64,000 nucleotides of DNA from Pseudomonas sp. MRSN 12121 (GCF_000931465.1 NZ_CP010892.1:2415388-2479387); one strand, 5' to 3'. Positions 1 to 8,936 are shown, counted from the stretch's first letter. Numbers and translations are program-made. Notes: generated by a model not told the origin, from the sequence alone.

Positions 1-2
1 CG

Positions 3-308
3 CTGTGGGCGCTGGGGGTGAGCAGGCGCCAGTTGATGCTGCTCAACCTCGGCCAGACCTGGTTGCTGGCGCTGCTCACGCTGCTGTTGGCGGTGCCGCT
101 GGGCATTGCCCTGGCCTGGTGCCTGGACACGGTGATCAATGTCCAGGCGTTCGGCTGGCGCCTGCCGCTGCGGGTGTTCCCGTTGCAACTGCTGCAATTG
201 CTGGCCCTGGCGGTGCTGGCCACCTTGCTGGCCTCGGTCTGGCCGTTGCTGCGGCTGTACCGCAGCCAGCCGGCGGATCTGCTCAGGACGTTCGCCCATG
301 AAGATTGA
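3..308 (+). CDS. ABC transporter permease, FtsX-like, C-terminal fragment
   Basis: This is the 3' end of a gene that begins before the window. About 100 residues are visible, with two hydrophobic segments and the typical C-terminal phrase ending in a short basic tail (LYRSQPADLLR), as in FtsX/MacB-type permeases. Its stop overlaps the start of the next gene, a CrtC/AttH-like lipoprotein. That pairing matches the AttEFGH-type arrangement of ATPase, permeases and a lipocalin-like exported protein. The family assignment is inference from context and tail sequence; the ATPase lies outside the window. Confidence 0.6.
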   Translation: MWALGVSRRQLMLLNLGQTWLLALLTLLLAVPLGIALAWCLDTVINVQAFGWRLPLRVFPLQLLQLLALAVLATLLASVWPLLRLYRSQPADLLRTFAHED

Positions 309-1374
309 ATGGCTGCCTGGCGTGTTGCTGCTGGCGGCACTGTGCGGCTGTGATCAGCCCGAGGCGCCGGCGCAGGGTTTTGCCGGCCTGGGCGAAGAGG
401 CCGCGGCATTCACACAGGTGGTGCCGGGGCGGGTGTTCAGCTTTCCCGCCGACCATGGCGCCCATGACGGTTTCCGCATCGAATGGTGGTACCTCACCGC
501 CGACCTCAAGAGCAGCGACGGCCAGCGTTTTGGCGTGCAGTGGACGCTGTTTCGCAGCGCCTTGCGCGCCGAGCGCGACCAGCCCGGCTGGCAGGCGCCG
601 AATGTCTGGCTGGGCCATGCCGCGGCCACCTCGGCCAGCGTGCATCACGCCGCCGAGCGTTACGCCCGGGGCGGGGTGGGGCAGGCGGGTGTGACGGTGC
701 AGCCGTTCACCGCCTGGATCGACGACTGGCGCCTGAGCAGCCTCTCGCCCACGGCCGACCCTTTGGCCCACATGCAGTTGCAGGCCGGCGGGCCGGGTTT
801 CGCCTATCGCCTGCAACTGCGCAGCGACCGCCCGCTGGTGCTGCAGGGCGAGGCGGGTTACAGCCGCAAGTCCGAGCAGGGCCAGGCGTCCTATTACTAC
901 AGCCAGCCGTTTTTCCAGGCCGAGGGCAGCCTGCAGATCGATGGCCAGACTTATGAAGTCAGCGGCCCGGCCTGGCTCGACCGCGAATGGAGCAGCCAGC
1001 CCCTGGCGGCCGGGCAGAGCGGTTGGGACTGGTTTTCCCTGCACCTGGACGGCGGCGCGCGGCTGATGCTGTTCCGCGTGCGGGAAAGCGACCGGCCGCC
1101 CTACATCACCGGCACCTGGATCGAGCCCGACGGCCGTACCCAGACCCTGCACAAGGACGAGATCCAGCTCATCCCGCTGGCGGATTCCAAGGTGGCGGAG
1201 CGCACGCTGCCCACCCGCTGGCGCTTGCGCATTCCCGGCCGCGGCCTGGATATCACCGCCGCGGCGCTCAATCCCCAGGCCTGGATGAACCTGCGCATTC
1301 CGTATTGGGAAGGGCCGGTACAACTGAGCGGCAGCCATGCCGGCAGCGGTTATCTGGAAATGACCGGTTATTGA
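298..1374 (+). CDS. Lipocalin-like / carotenoid 1,2-hydratase (AttH/CrtC) family protein
   Basis: A 358-residue protein whose ATG overlaps the end of the upstream permease gene by 11 bases, suggesting translational coupling. The first 18 residues are hydrophobic and contain two cysteines (LCGC), so it is probably exported and possibly a lipoprotein, although the lipobox is not perfect. The body has the hallmarks of the AttH/CrtC fold: an early IEWWYLTADL segment, YYYSQP in the middle, and WLDREWSSQP near residue 230. In carotenoid producers CrtC hydrates carotenoids. Here, beside an ABC permease and with no carotenoid genes, an envelope lipid or hydrophobic-ligand role is more likely, but the substrate is unknown. 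Confidence 0.7.
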   Translation: MKIEWLPGVLLLAALCGCDQPEAPAQGFAGLGEEAAAFTQVVPGRVFSFPADHGAHDGFRIEWWYLTADLKSSDGQRFGVQWTLFRSALRAERDQPGWQAPNVWLGHAAATSASVHHAAERYARGGVGQAGVTVQPFTAWIDDWRLSSLSPTADPLAHMQLQAGGPGFAYRLQLRSDRPLVLQGEAGYSRKSEQGQASYYYSQPFFQAEGSLQIDGQTYEVSGPAWLDREWSSQPLAAGQSGWDWFSLHLDGGARLMLFRVRESDRPPYITGTWIEPDGRTQTLHKDEIQLIPLADSKVAERTLPTRWRLRIPGRGLDITAAALNPQAWMNLRIPYWEGPVQLSGSHAGSGYLEMTGY

Positions 1375-1415
1375 TGGCTTATTCGTGCGTATTGTTCATG
1401 AGTTACTTTCCCGAT

Positions 1416-1467
1416 AGTCACTTATATCGAGCGCTGGAATATAAGTGACTTTTCTTGAACTAAGAAA
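1416..1467. terminator. AT-rich hairpin pair after the AttH-like gene
   Basis: A perfect 12-base inverted repeat (AGTCACTTATAT and its complement, 1416-1427 and 1439-1450) encloses 11 bases and is followed by TTTTCTT. A second small inverted repeat TTTCTT/AAGAAA follows at 1451-1467. The position 42 bases after the stop codon fits a rho-independent terminator. The stem is AT-rich, so an operator for the following small gene is an alternative. Confidence 0.4.
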
Positions 1468-1577
1468 GTCTCGATTCGTGACTTCGGCTCAATAATCTTT
1501 TCCCCCGGTCGGCATTTATCTTTTTCGGCAAAAACGGAGAATTCGCTCAACTTAACGAATCACTGGAGCGACCCCCG

Positions 1578-1715
1578 ATGTTTAGCCTGAAAAACACCGC
1601 TGCCCTGTTTCTCACCCTGCTGGCCTTGTCTTCCGCGCTCAGCACCCAGGCCGAGGAGTCCGGCGCCTTTGTCGAAAGAAACCGCAGCCTGAGCCAAGGC
1701 TCGGCACAAAACTGA
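1578..1715 (+). CDS. Small predicted exported peptide (45 aa)
   Basis: A short frame with ATG at 1578 and GGAG nine bases upstream. The product has a charged start (MFSLKN), a hydrophobic run and an AQ-like stop to the signal region (STQA before EESG), so a signal peptide of about 25 residues with a mature part of only about 20 residues is predicted. No homologue is recognised. It lies between two palindromes and just ahead of an RND efflux operon, and might be an independent small secreted peptide or a leader. The evidence is the ribosome site plus a convincing signal peptide; expression is unproven. Confidence 0.5.
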   Translation: MFSLKNTAALFLTLLALSSALSTQAEESGAFVERNRSLSQGSAQN

Positions 1716-1728
1716 AATAGAAAGTTCA

Positions 1729-1759
1729 ACCGACCGCTGCCTGAAAGTAAGCGGTCGGT
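1729..1759. promoter_or_regulatory. 10-bp perfect inverted repeat before the RND efflux operon
   Basis: ACCGACCGCT at 1729-1738 and its exact complement AGCGGTCGGT at 1750-1759 are separated by 11 bases, 58 bases upstream of the efflux operon start. The loop contains GAAAGT, complementary to ACTTTC just downstream, so an alternative RNA pairing exists. It could be a TetR-type operator, an attenuator hairpin, or the terminator of the small peptide gene. No regulator gene is adjacent. Confidence 0.45.
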
Positions 1760-1816
1760 ACTTTCGTGTGGCCGGAAATCGACTGGGAAAGTTGTTTTTT
1801 TGCGCGGGAGAAAGTT

Positions 1817-3004
1817 ATGAGAGCAGGATTATTCACCATGCAATCCACCCCCCTGAAGTTCGCCGCGTTGTCCGCTGTCAGCCTGGCGCTGCTGGCGACA
1901 CTGTCCGGCTGCGGCCCGGACCCGGTAGCGGCGCCGCCTGCGCCGCCGACAGTTTCGGTGAGCCAGCCGCTGAGCCGGCAGATCGTCGACTGGGACAGTT
2001 TCACCGGGCGTTTCGAAGCCACCGATTCGGTGGAAGTGCGCTCGCGGGTCAGCGGCTACCTGGAGAAGGTCGCCTTCACCGACGGCGCCATCGTCAAGAA
2101 GGGCGACCTGCTGTTCGTCATCGACTCGCGGGCCTTCCAGGCCGCGGTGGTCCAGGCCCAGGGCAAGCTGGCCCAGGTGCGTTCGCAACTGGCCCTGGCC
2201 GAGCAGGAATATGCCCGGGCCAAGGTGCTGATCGAGTCGAAGACCATCGCCCGCAGCCTGTATGACCAGCGTCTGCAGGCGCGGCAGGCGGCCCAGGCCG
2301 AAGTCCTGAGCGCCGAAGGGGCGTTGAGCAATGCCCGGCTCGACCTGGAGTTCACCCGCATCACCGCGCCCATGAGCGGGCGCATCAGCCGCAAGCTGAT
2401 CAGCGAAGGCAACCTGGTCAACGGCGGCAACAGTAACGCGACCCTGCTGACCACCATCGTGTCCCTGGACCCCATCGACATCTACTTCGATATCGACGAG
2501 CAGAGCTACCTCAAGTATCGCCAGCAGGGGCAGGGCGCCACGGCGCAGAATCAGGTGCGCATCGCCTTGCCGGGGCAGAGCGAGCCGACCCTGAGCGGGC
2601 GCATGGACTTCATCGATAACCGTCTAGACCCGTCCACCGGCACCCTGCGCCAGCGCGCCCGGGTGGCCAACCCGGACCTGAGCCTGAGCCCCGGGCAGTT
2701 CGGCCGGGTGCAGTTCTCCGGGCGCCCGAGCTATCAGGCGCTGTTGCTGCCGGACACGGCGATCAGCGTCGATGCCACGCGCAAGGTGGTCTATGTGCTT
2801 AACGCGCAGAACCAGGTGGAACTGCGCCCGGTGCAACTGGGCAAGCTGCATGACGGTTTGCGCGAAGTCGCCAGCGGCCTCGGGCCCAAGGACCGGGTCA
2901 TCGTCGACGGCATCCAGCGGGTGCGGGTCGGCGCGACCGTGACCGCCAGCGAGCAGGCCCTGGCGCTGGCGCCCAAGGCGGCCAGCGAAGGAGCGCCGCT
3001 ATGA
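1817..3004 (+). CDS. RND efflux periplasmic adaptor subunit (membrane fusion lipoprotein)
   Basis: A 395-residue HlyD/MexE-type adaptor linking the inner-membrane pump and the outer-membrane channel. The start at ATG 1817 is preceded by GGGAG six bases upstream; ATG 1838 is an in-frame alternative. A hydrophobic leader ends in the lipobox LSGC, giving a lipid-anchored periplasmic protein. The order is barrel-lipoyl (RVSGYLEKV, DGAIVKKGDLLF), helical hairpin (AQVRSQLALAEQEY), second lipoyl half (LEFTRITAPMSGRIS), then barrel and proximal domains. Its TGA overlaps the start of the pump gene by four bases (ATGA). The drug spectrum cannot be read from sequence. Confidence 0.92.
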   Translation: MRAGLFTMQSTPLKFAALSAVSLALLATLSGCGPDPVAAPPAPPTVSVSQPLSRQIVDWDSFTGRFEATDSVEVRSRVSGYLEKVAFTDGAIVKKGDLLFVIDSRAFQAAVVQAQGKLAQVRSQLALAEQEYARAKVLIESKTIARSLYDQRLQARQAAQAEVLSAEGALSNARLDLEFTRITAPMSGRISRKLISEGNLVNGGNSNATLLTTIVSLDPIDIYFDIDEQSYLKYRQQGQGATAQNQVRIALPGQSEPTLSGRMDFIDNRLDPSTGTLRQRARVANPDLSLSPGQFGRVQFSGRPSYQALLLPDTAISVDATRKVVYVLNAQNQVELRPVQLGKLHDGLREVASGLGPKDRVIVDGIQRVRVGATVTASEQALALAPKAASEGAPL

Positions 3005-6000
3005 ACCTGGGGAAAATCTCCATCGAACAGCCGGTGCTGGCGATCGTGCTGTCCATCGTGCTGCTGATCGTCGGTGGCCTGGCCTACCTGATCCTGCCGA
3101 CCTCCGAGTACCCGGACATCGCGCCGCCGACCGTGGTGGTGCAGGCGACCTACCCGGGGGCCTCGGCGCAGACCGTGGCCGAGACCCTGGCGATCCCCCT
3201 CGAACAGGAGGTCAATGGCGTCGAGGACATGCTCTACATGTACAGCCAGGCCACCTCCGACGGCAGCCTCAACCTGACCGTGACCTTCAAGAGCGGCACC
3301 GATGTCGACAAGGCCCAGGTACTGGTGCAGAACCGCGTGGCCCTGGCCACGCCGCGCCTGCCGGAACCGGTGCAGCGCAGCGGGGTATCGGTGCGCAAAT
3401 CGTCGCCGACCCAGCTGTCGACCATCTTCATCTCTTCGCCCACGGGCGCCTACGACCAGCTCTACGTGTCCAACTTCGCCATCCGCACCGTCGCCGATAC
3501 CCTCAAGCGCATCGACGGCGTGGGCGACATCAACCCGTTGGGGGCCCGTGAATATTCCATGCGTATCTGGCTCGATCCGGAGCGGGTGGCGGCCTTCAAC
3601 CTGACCCCGGCGGACATCATCGCTGCGGTGCGCGCGCAGAACACCCAGGTGGCGGGCGGGGTGATCGCGCAACCGCCGGTGGCCTCCCAGGCGTTCCAGC
3701 CGAACCTGATTTTCGAGGGCCGCCTGAAAGAGCCGGCGGACTTCGACAACATCGTCATCAAGTCCGGCAGCGCCGGGCGCCTGGTGCGCCTGAAGGATGT
3801 GGCCCGCACTGAAATCGCCGGCCTGGCCTACGTCAACAACACCTATTACCTGCGCCACCCGGCCATCGGCCTGCAAGTGCTGCAACGTCCCGGCGCCAAT
3901 GCCCTGGCCACCATGAAAGTGGTGGAGGAAACCATGCACAGCCTGAGCAAGGAGTTCCCCGAAGGCATCGAATACAGCATCGGCTACAACCCCACCGCGT
4001 TCATCGCCGACAGCATCGGCGAGCTGGGCAAGACCATCTATGAAGCCGTGATCCTGGTGGTGCTGGTGATCCTGGTGTTCCTCCAGGGCTGGCGGCCGTC
4101 GATCATCCCGATCCTGGCGATCCCGGTGTCGCTGGTGGGCACCTTCGCGGTCATGGCCCTGCTCGGTTATTCGATCAACAACCTGACCCTGTTCGGCCTG
4201 GTGCTGGCGGTGGGCATCGTGGTCGACAACGCCATCGTGGTGGTGGAAAACGTCGAGCGTCACCTGGCCGAGGGCAAGAGCCCGTTGCAGGCGACGCTGA
4301 TCACCATGCAGGAAATCGGCGGCGCGCTGGTGGCGATCACCCTGGTGCTCTGTGCGGTGTTCATTCCCACGGCCTTCATCCCGGGGATCTCCGGCGAGTT
4401 CTTCCGCCAGTTCGGCGTCACCATCGCGGTGGCCACGGCGATCTCGCTGTTCAACTCGGTGACCCTGTCGCCGGCGCTGGCGGCGATGATCCTGCGTCGG
4501 CATCAGCATGAGCCACGGCAGGCGCCACGGCGCGGCCCGGCGCTACTGCTCCAGCGCGGGGCGGAAGCGTTCAACCGTGGCTTCCTCAAGCTGTCGGCGG
4601 GTTATGCCGCCAGCGTGCGCGGCCTGGTGGCGCGCACGCCCTTGATGCTGGCGATCTACGCGGTGCTGATCGCGGCCACCGCCTACCTGCTGGTGTCCAC
4701 GCCCAAGGGCTTCATCCCGGCCCAGGACCGCGGCTACCTGGTGGTGATCGTGCAACTGCCGGAAGGCGCCTCGCTGGAACGCACCAATCAAATCTCCCAG
4801 CAGATCGAGGCCATCGCCCTGCAAGTGCCGGGTGTCGACCGGGTGCCGACCTTCTCCGGGTTCTCCATGGTCACCGGCACCAGTTCTTCCAACGCCTCCG
4901 GCCTGGCGCCGGTGTTCGAGCCCTGGTCGCAGCGCAAGCTGCGCGGCCTGACTTCGGACAAGATCGCCGCCGACCTGCGCGAGCGCCTGAAAGTGGTCAG
5001 CGGCGCCTCGGTGATAGTCGCCACGCCGCCTCCGGTCCAGGGCCTGGGCAGCACCGGCGGTTTCGCCATGCGCCTGCAGGACCGCGCCGGTCTGGGCAGC
5101 CAGGCTTTGGCCAAGGCCACCGAGCAGCTGATCGCCGCGGCCAATGCGACCCCGGGCCTGACCGGCGTCTACTCGCCGTTCTCGGCCCGCACGCCGCAGG
5201 TGTTCGTCGAGCTGGACCGTGAGCGCGCCGAGATGCTCGGGGTGCCCAGCAGCCAGATCAACCAGGCCATCGAGACCTATTTCGGCTCGACCTACATCAA
5301 CGACTTCAACCTGGTGGGGCGCACCTACCGGGTGACCGCCCAGGCCGACTTGCCGTTCCGGGTCACGCCCGAGGACCTGGCGCGGGTCAAGGTGCGCAAC
5401 GAGGCAGGCGACATGGTGCCGCTCGCCAGCGTCACGCGCTTGCACGAGTCGCTGGGGGTGGAGCGCTTCCCGCGCTACAACCTGTTCCCCACCGCGGAAA
5501 TCAACGGTGACACCTTGCCCGGGCTGGGCTCCGAGTTCGCCCTGCGCACCATGGAGCGCCTGGCCAAGGAGACCCTGCCGCCGGGCATCAGCTACCAATG
5601 GACCGACCTGAGCTACCAGCAGACCACCGCCGGCAACATGGGCCTGCTGGTGTTCCCGCTCTGTGTGATCTTCGTCTACCTGGTGCTGGCCGCGCAGTAC
5701 GGCAGCTGGAGCCTGCCGCTGGCGATCCTGCTGATCGTGCCCATGTGCCTGCTGGCCGCCGCCAGCGGCGTGCGCCTGATGGGCCTGGACATCAACATCC
5801 TGACCCAGATCGGCTTCATCGTGCTGGTGGGACTGGCGGCGAAAAACGCCATCCTGATCGTCGAGGTGGCGCGCCAGCAGGAGCGCGACGGGCAAGGCAT
5901 CGTCGACGCGGTGGTGGAGGCTTGCCGCCTGCGCCTGCGGCCGATCCTGATGACCTCCCTGGCCTTTATTCTCGGGGTGCTACCGCTGGTGCTGTCCGAA

Positions 6001-6180
6001 GGCGCTGGCTCGGAAATGCGCCAGGCGGTGGGTTCGGCGGTGTTCTTCGGGATGATCGGCGTGACCCTGTTCGGCCTGCTGTTCACCCCGATCTTCTATG
6101 TCCTGATCCGCCGTCTCGCCGGGGGCGAGCGGCTCCAGGCCCCATCCAGCGTCGCTGCCGCGGGAGTGATCCATGAATAA
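3001..6180 (+). CDS. RND efflux pump, HAE1-type inner-membrane transporter
   Basis: A 1059-residue proton-driven drug/solvent exporter of the AcrB/MexF class. It has an N-terminal transmembrane helix, two large periplasmic loops, and two blocks of helices, with the family motifs GIVVDN-AIVVVENVER near residue 408 and the AAKNAILIVEVARQ helix near residue 945. The proton-relay pair that is Asp-Asp (407/408) in AcrB reads Asp409-Asn410 here, which is unusual. It is translationally coupled to the adaptor upstream and overlaps the outer-membrane factor gene by eight bases, so the three form one operon. The closest named system is uncertain, so no symbol is given. Confidence 0.93.
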   Translation: MNLGKISIEQPVLAIVLSIVLLIVGGLAYLILPTSEYPDIAPPTVVVQATYPGASAQTVAETLAIPLEQEVNGVEDMLYMYSQATSDGSLNLTVTFKSGTDVDKAQVLVQNRVALATPRLPEPVQRSGVSVRKSSPTQLSTIFISSPTGAYDQLYVSNFAIRTVADTLKRIDGVGDINPLGAREYSMRIWLDPERVAAFNLTPADIIAAVRAQNTQVAGGVIAQPPVASQAFQPNLIFEGRLKEPADFDNIVIKSGSAGRLVRLKDVARTEIAGLAYVNNTYYLRHPAIGLQVLQRPGANALATMKVVEETMHSLSKEFPEGIEYSIGYNPTAFIADSIGELGKTIYEAVILVVLVILVFLQGWRPSIIPILAIPVSLVGTFAVMALLGYSINNLTLFGLVLAVGIVVDNAIVVVENVERHLAEGKSPLQATLITMQEIGGALVAITLVLCAVFIPTAFIPGISGEFFRQFGVTIAVATAISLFNSVTLSPALAAMILRRHQHEPRQAPRRGPALLLQRGAEAFNRGFLKLSAGYAASVRGLVARTPLMLAIYAVLIAATAYLLVSTPKGFIPAQDRGYLVVIVQLPEGASLERTNQISQQIEAIALQVPGVDRVPTFSGFSMVTGTSSSNASGLAPVFEPWSQRKLRGLTSDKIAADLRERLKVVSGASVIVATPPPVQGLGSTGGFAMRLQDRAGLGSQALAKATEQLIAAANATPGLTGVYSPFSARTPQVFVELDRERAEMLGVPSSQINQAIETYFGSTYINDFNLVGRTYRVTAQADLPFRVTPEDLARVKVRNEAGDMVPLASVTRLHESLGVERFPRYNLFPTAEINGDTLPGLGSEFALRTMERLAKETLPPGISYQWTDLSYQQTTAGNMGLLVFPLCVIFVYLVLAAQYGSWSLPLAILLIVPMCLLAAASGVRLMGLDINILTQIGFIVLVGLAAKNAILIVEVARQQERDGQGIVDAVVEACRLRLRPILMTSLAFILGVLPLVLSEGAGSEMRQAVGSAVFFGMIGVTLFGLLFTPIFYVLIRRLAGGERLQAPSSVAAAGVIHE

Positions 6181-7555
6181 TCTGCTGCGTTTTCCCGCCC
6201 TGGCCTTTACTGCGGCGCTGCTTGTGGCCTGTGCCGCGCCGACCTTGCCGCCGAGCGTCGAGGCGCCCGCCGCGAACTTCGTCAATGCACCGCAAACGCC
6301 GGCGCCGGGCATTGCCGAGCAGTGGTGGACGCTGTACCACGACCCCTTGCTCGACCGTCTGGTGGCGCGGGCGCTGGCGGACAACCTCGACCTGCAGATC
6401 GCCCTGGCGCGGATCGATGCCAGCCGCGCCTTGCGCAGCGTCGCGGCTGCCGGGGCCAGCCCCGAGCTGAACCTGGGGGCGGGCGCCGCCCGGCAACGGA
6501 TCTCGGCGGACCAGGCCGGCTTCAGCGAGCCGCTGATCACCGAACCCCTGAGCCTGGGCCTGGATGCGTCCTGGGAGATCGACCTGTTCGGGCGGATTCG
6601 CGAAGGCGTGCGGGCGGCGGATGCCGACCTGCAGGCCAGCGCGGAAGAGGCGCGCGGGGTCAGGGTGGCGCTGGTCAGCGAAGTGGTGCAGGCCTATGCC
6701 CAGGCCCGCGGGCTGGAGGAGCGATTGCGGATCGTGCGGCAGAACGCCGACAGCCAGGGCCGCACCCTGCAATTGACCGAACAGTTGTACGCCGCAGGCA
6801 GCAGCCCCGAGGCCGACCTGTCGCGGGCCCGTTCCCAGGCGGAGTCCACCGCGGCCCAGGTGCCGGCGCTGCAACTGGAGTGGCAGCGTTCGCTGCATCG
6901 CCTGGCGGTGTTGCTGGCGCAGCCGAGCGAGGCGTTGTACCAGCAATTCGCCGCCAGCCCGGTGCAACTGAGCGAGGTGGCCCTGGTGGATGCCGGCACC
7001 CCGGCCGACCTGTTGCGGCGGCGCCCGGACATCCGCGCCGCCGAGGCCCGGCTGATCGCCGCTTACGCCCGGGTCGGGGTGGCCAAGGCCGATGTGCTGC
7101 CGCGCTTGAGCCTGTCGGCGGCGCTGGGTTCGTTGGTCGATGGGGCCGGCGCGGCGAACCTGGCCAACTCGACCTTCTGGCTGGCCGGCCTCAATGCCAG
7201 CGTGCCGCTGCTGGACGGCGGGCGTCGGCGCGCGGTGGTGGAGCTGCGCGATGCCGAGGGCCGGCAGGCCTTGCTCGCTTATCGACGGACCGTGCTCAAC
7301 GCCGTGGCCGAGGTGGAGTCGGCCCTGGCCGCCGCCCGGCGCAATGCCGAAAGCCAGCGGCATCTGGCCCGTGCGGCCGAGCAGGCCAGTGCCGCGGCGC
7401 AGCAGATCCAGCGCTCCTGGGCCGCCGGCGAGGCGCCGTTTCTCGATGTGCTGCAGGCGCAGCGGGTCGAGCTGACGGCGCAGAACGCGCTGTCGCGGAT
7501 CAAGACTGTGCAGTTGCAGAACCAGGCCGTGCTGGTGCAGGCGCTGGGGGGCTGA
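6173..7555 (+). CDS. RND efflux outer-membrane factor (OprM/NodT family lipoprotein)
   Basis: A 460-residue TolC-like outer-membrane channel completing the tripartite pump. The leader ends in the lipobox LVAC with Cys20 as lipidation site. The protein shows the duplicated OEP repeat structure, with the EQWWTLYHDPLLDRLV start, the LDASWEIDLFGR segment in the first half and GLNASVPLLDGGRRRA in the second. The ATG lies inside the end of the pump gene. No further operon gene follows closely; the next gene starts 118 bases downstream. Confidence 0.92.
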   Translation: MNNLLRFPALAFTAALLVACAAPTLPPSVEAPAANFVNAPQTPAPGIAEQWWTLYHDPLLDRLVARALADNLDLQIALARIDASRALRSVAAAGASPELNLGAGAARQRISADQAGFSEPLITEPLSLGLDASWEIDLFGRIREGVRAADADLQASAEEARGVRVALVSEVVQAYAQARGLEERLRIVRQNADSQGRTLQLTEQLYAAGSSPEADLSRARSQAESTAAQVPALQLEWQRSLHRLAVLLAQPSEALYQQFAASPVQLSEVALVDAGTPADLLRRRPDIRAAEARLIAAYARVGVAKADVLPRLSLSAALGSLVDGAGAANLANSTFWLAGLNASVPLLDGGRRRAVVELRDAEGRQALLAYRRTVLNAVAEVESALAAARRNAESQRHLARAAEQASAAAQQIQRSWAAGEAPFLDVLQAQRVELTAQNALSRIKTVQLQNQAVLVQALGG

Positions 7556-7673
7556 ACAACGGGGCGACGAATCTGCTGCTTGGGGCGGCGCTGGCATTGA
7601 TAGCGTCTATGCTCAAGCGGCACCGCGCCAATGCAAGGCGCGGTCTTGTCTTCAATCACAGGGATGAACTTCT

Positions 7674-8261
7674 ATGAAGCCGCTTCATTCGCTGGCCAGG
7701 GCCGTTGCCTTGGCCGCTCTGTTGTCCACCGCCAGCCTGCAGGCCTACGCCGGCGACATTCCATTGGCCGGCACCGTGCAGGCCGATGAACTGGTGACCA
7801 AGGTGCTCTCGGTGGACGCTGCCAAGCACCGGGTGGTGCTGGAAAATGCCCAGGGCCAGCCGGTGCATGTGCAGCTCAGCGACCAGGCCAAGAACTTGAA
7901 AAACCTGAAGGTGGGCGACCAGGTCAATGTGCGGGTCACTCGCGCGGTGGTGGCGGTACTGGATACCGATGTGGACAAAGGCCTGCCGGGCTCGGCCGAG
8001 AGTACCGGGGTGGCTCGCGCCGCCGAGGGCAGCCCCAACCCGGGCGGCGAGGCTTATCGCCAGGTGCAGGTGCAGTTGAAGATCACCGATATCGACCTGA
8101 AGAAAAACCAGCTGACCTTCATGGGGCCGGCCGGTAACAAGAAGGTCGTGGACGTGGAAAAACCGGAAGTCCAGGCCCGCCTGAAGGACCTCAAGGTTGG
8201 CCAGAGCGTGGTGGTGACCTATACCGACGTGTTGCAAGTGACTACGCAGCATGAAGGTTGA
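7674..8261 (+). CDS. Conserved periplasmic protein of unknown function
   Basis: A 195-residue protein with a clear signal peptide (cleavage after AYA, near residue 26). The mature part looks like two similar small beta domains: each has a TxxVLSVD or KITDIDLKKN strand region followed by a LKNLKVGDQVNV or LKDLKVGQSVVV motif, suggesting an internal duplication. AGGGATG lies upstream of the ATG as ribosome site. It is separated from the efflux operon by 118 bases and may be independently transcribed. No function is recognised. Confidence 0.75.
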   Translation: MKPLHSLARAVALAALLSTASLQAYAGDIPLAGTVQADELVTKVLSVDAAKHRVVLENAQGQPVHVQLSDQAKNLKNLKVGDQVNVRVTRAVVAVLDTDVDKGLPGSAESTGVARAAEGSPNPGGEAYRQVQVQLKITDIDLKKNQLTFMGPAGNKKVVDVEKPEVQARLKDLKVGQSVVVTYTDVLQVTTQHEG

Positions 8262-8643
8262 GTGAGAGCGGGCGTCGGTCGTTGTGGCGACCGGGGCCTG
8301 ATCTTGGGAGGGGAGGTCCGTGCGGGAATTGAACGAAAGTGAGCGAAATGAAAAAATTTCCGCCTGCTTTGTGTTCAGAATTATTCAGAATATGTGCACG
8401 GACTTTCCTTTGTTGTTCGATTAAAATAGTTCTCGTTCGCCCGGTGCAAGGGCTCTTTACCGGTGCAAGGATTGCCAGGCCAGAGCACTGGGCGAACACC
8501 CTCTTCGGGGGCTCCCCCCACGATTTCCCTTCATTCGCTTCTCCCGCCTTGTGCCTGTACTTCGCGACCCGCAAGGCGCGTCGGCGTTGCCTGCGTTTTG
8601 CCCACTGCGCCCGAGCTGTTCGCGCCTGCCGCGGGCCTGGCAT
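8262..8643. other. Intergenic region with no convincing gene
   Basis: This 382-base gap holds a GC hairpin without a T tract just after the preceding gene (CGGTCG/CGACCG, 8276-8293) and a locally AT-rich stretch at about 8340-8430. A frame on the plus strand runs through it but overlaps the antitoxin gene and has a Cys/Arg-rich product unlike a real protein. No recognisable RNA gene was seen. Confidence 0.5.
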
Positions 8644-8934
8644 TCAGCCGCGCGGCACGGTCGTGCACAACTGCAGGCCAAGGGCGCGCATGACCTTGAC
8701 CACCGTATCGAAGCGCGGCTTGGCGCCGGGGGCAAACGCCTTGTAGAGGCTGGCCCGGCCCTGGCCGGTGTGCTTGGCGATCTGCGTCATGCCGCGGGCC
8801 CGGGCGACATGGCCCAGGGCGCGGATCAGCTCGTCGGTATCGCCGTCGGCGAGGACCTGGGACAGGTACTCGCTGATCGCCTGGTCGCTGTCGAGCAGGG
8901 CGGCAATGTCGAAGGGAACCAGTGTGTCGGACAT
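8644..8934 (-). CDS. Addiction module antitoxin (HigA/TIGR02684-like)
   Basis: A 96-residue helix-turn-helix protein that begins two bases after the toxin gene stop. The segments DELIRALGHVARARGMTQIA and GQGRASLYKAF are typical of the antidote family paired with Gp49-like toxins, with recognition helix near residues 57-68. It should neutralise the upstream-encoded toxin and repress the pair from the palindrome at 9238-9255. The reversed gene order (toxin first) is normal for this family. Confidence 0.85.
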   Translation of the reverse strand: MSDTLVPFDIAALLDSDQAISEYLSQVLADGDTDELIRALGHVARARGMTQIAKHTGQGRASLYKAFAPGAKPRFDTVVKVMRALGLQLCTTVPRG

Positions 8935-8936
8935 CT

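Noticed and set aside
298..1374. Carotenoid biosynthesis locus
   Set aside because: The CrtC-like fold protein is alone with an ABC permease. No phytoene or carotenoid genes are present, so the AttH-type assignment is preferred.
2791..7597. Long open frames on the minus strand opposite the RND efflux operon
   Set aside because: They lie fully opposite three well-supported efflux genes, have His/Gln/Arg/Gly-rich products typical of antisense translation of GC-rich genes, and lack ribosome sites.
8339..8746. Plus-strand frame across the gap after the periplasmic protein gene
   Set aside because: It overlaps the antitoxin gene on the other strand and its Cys/Arg-rich product has no protein-like features.
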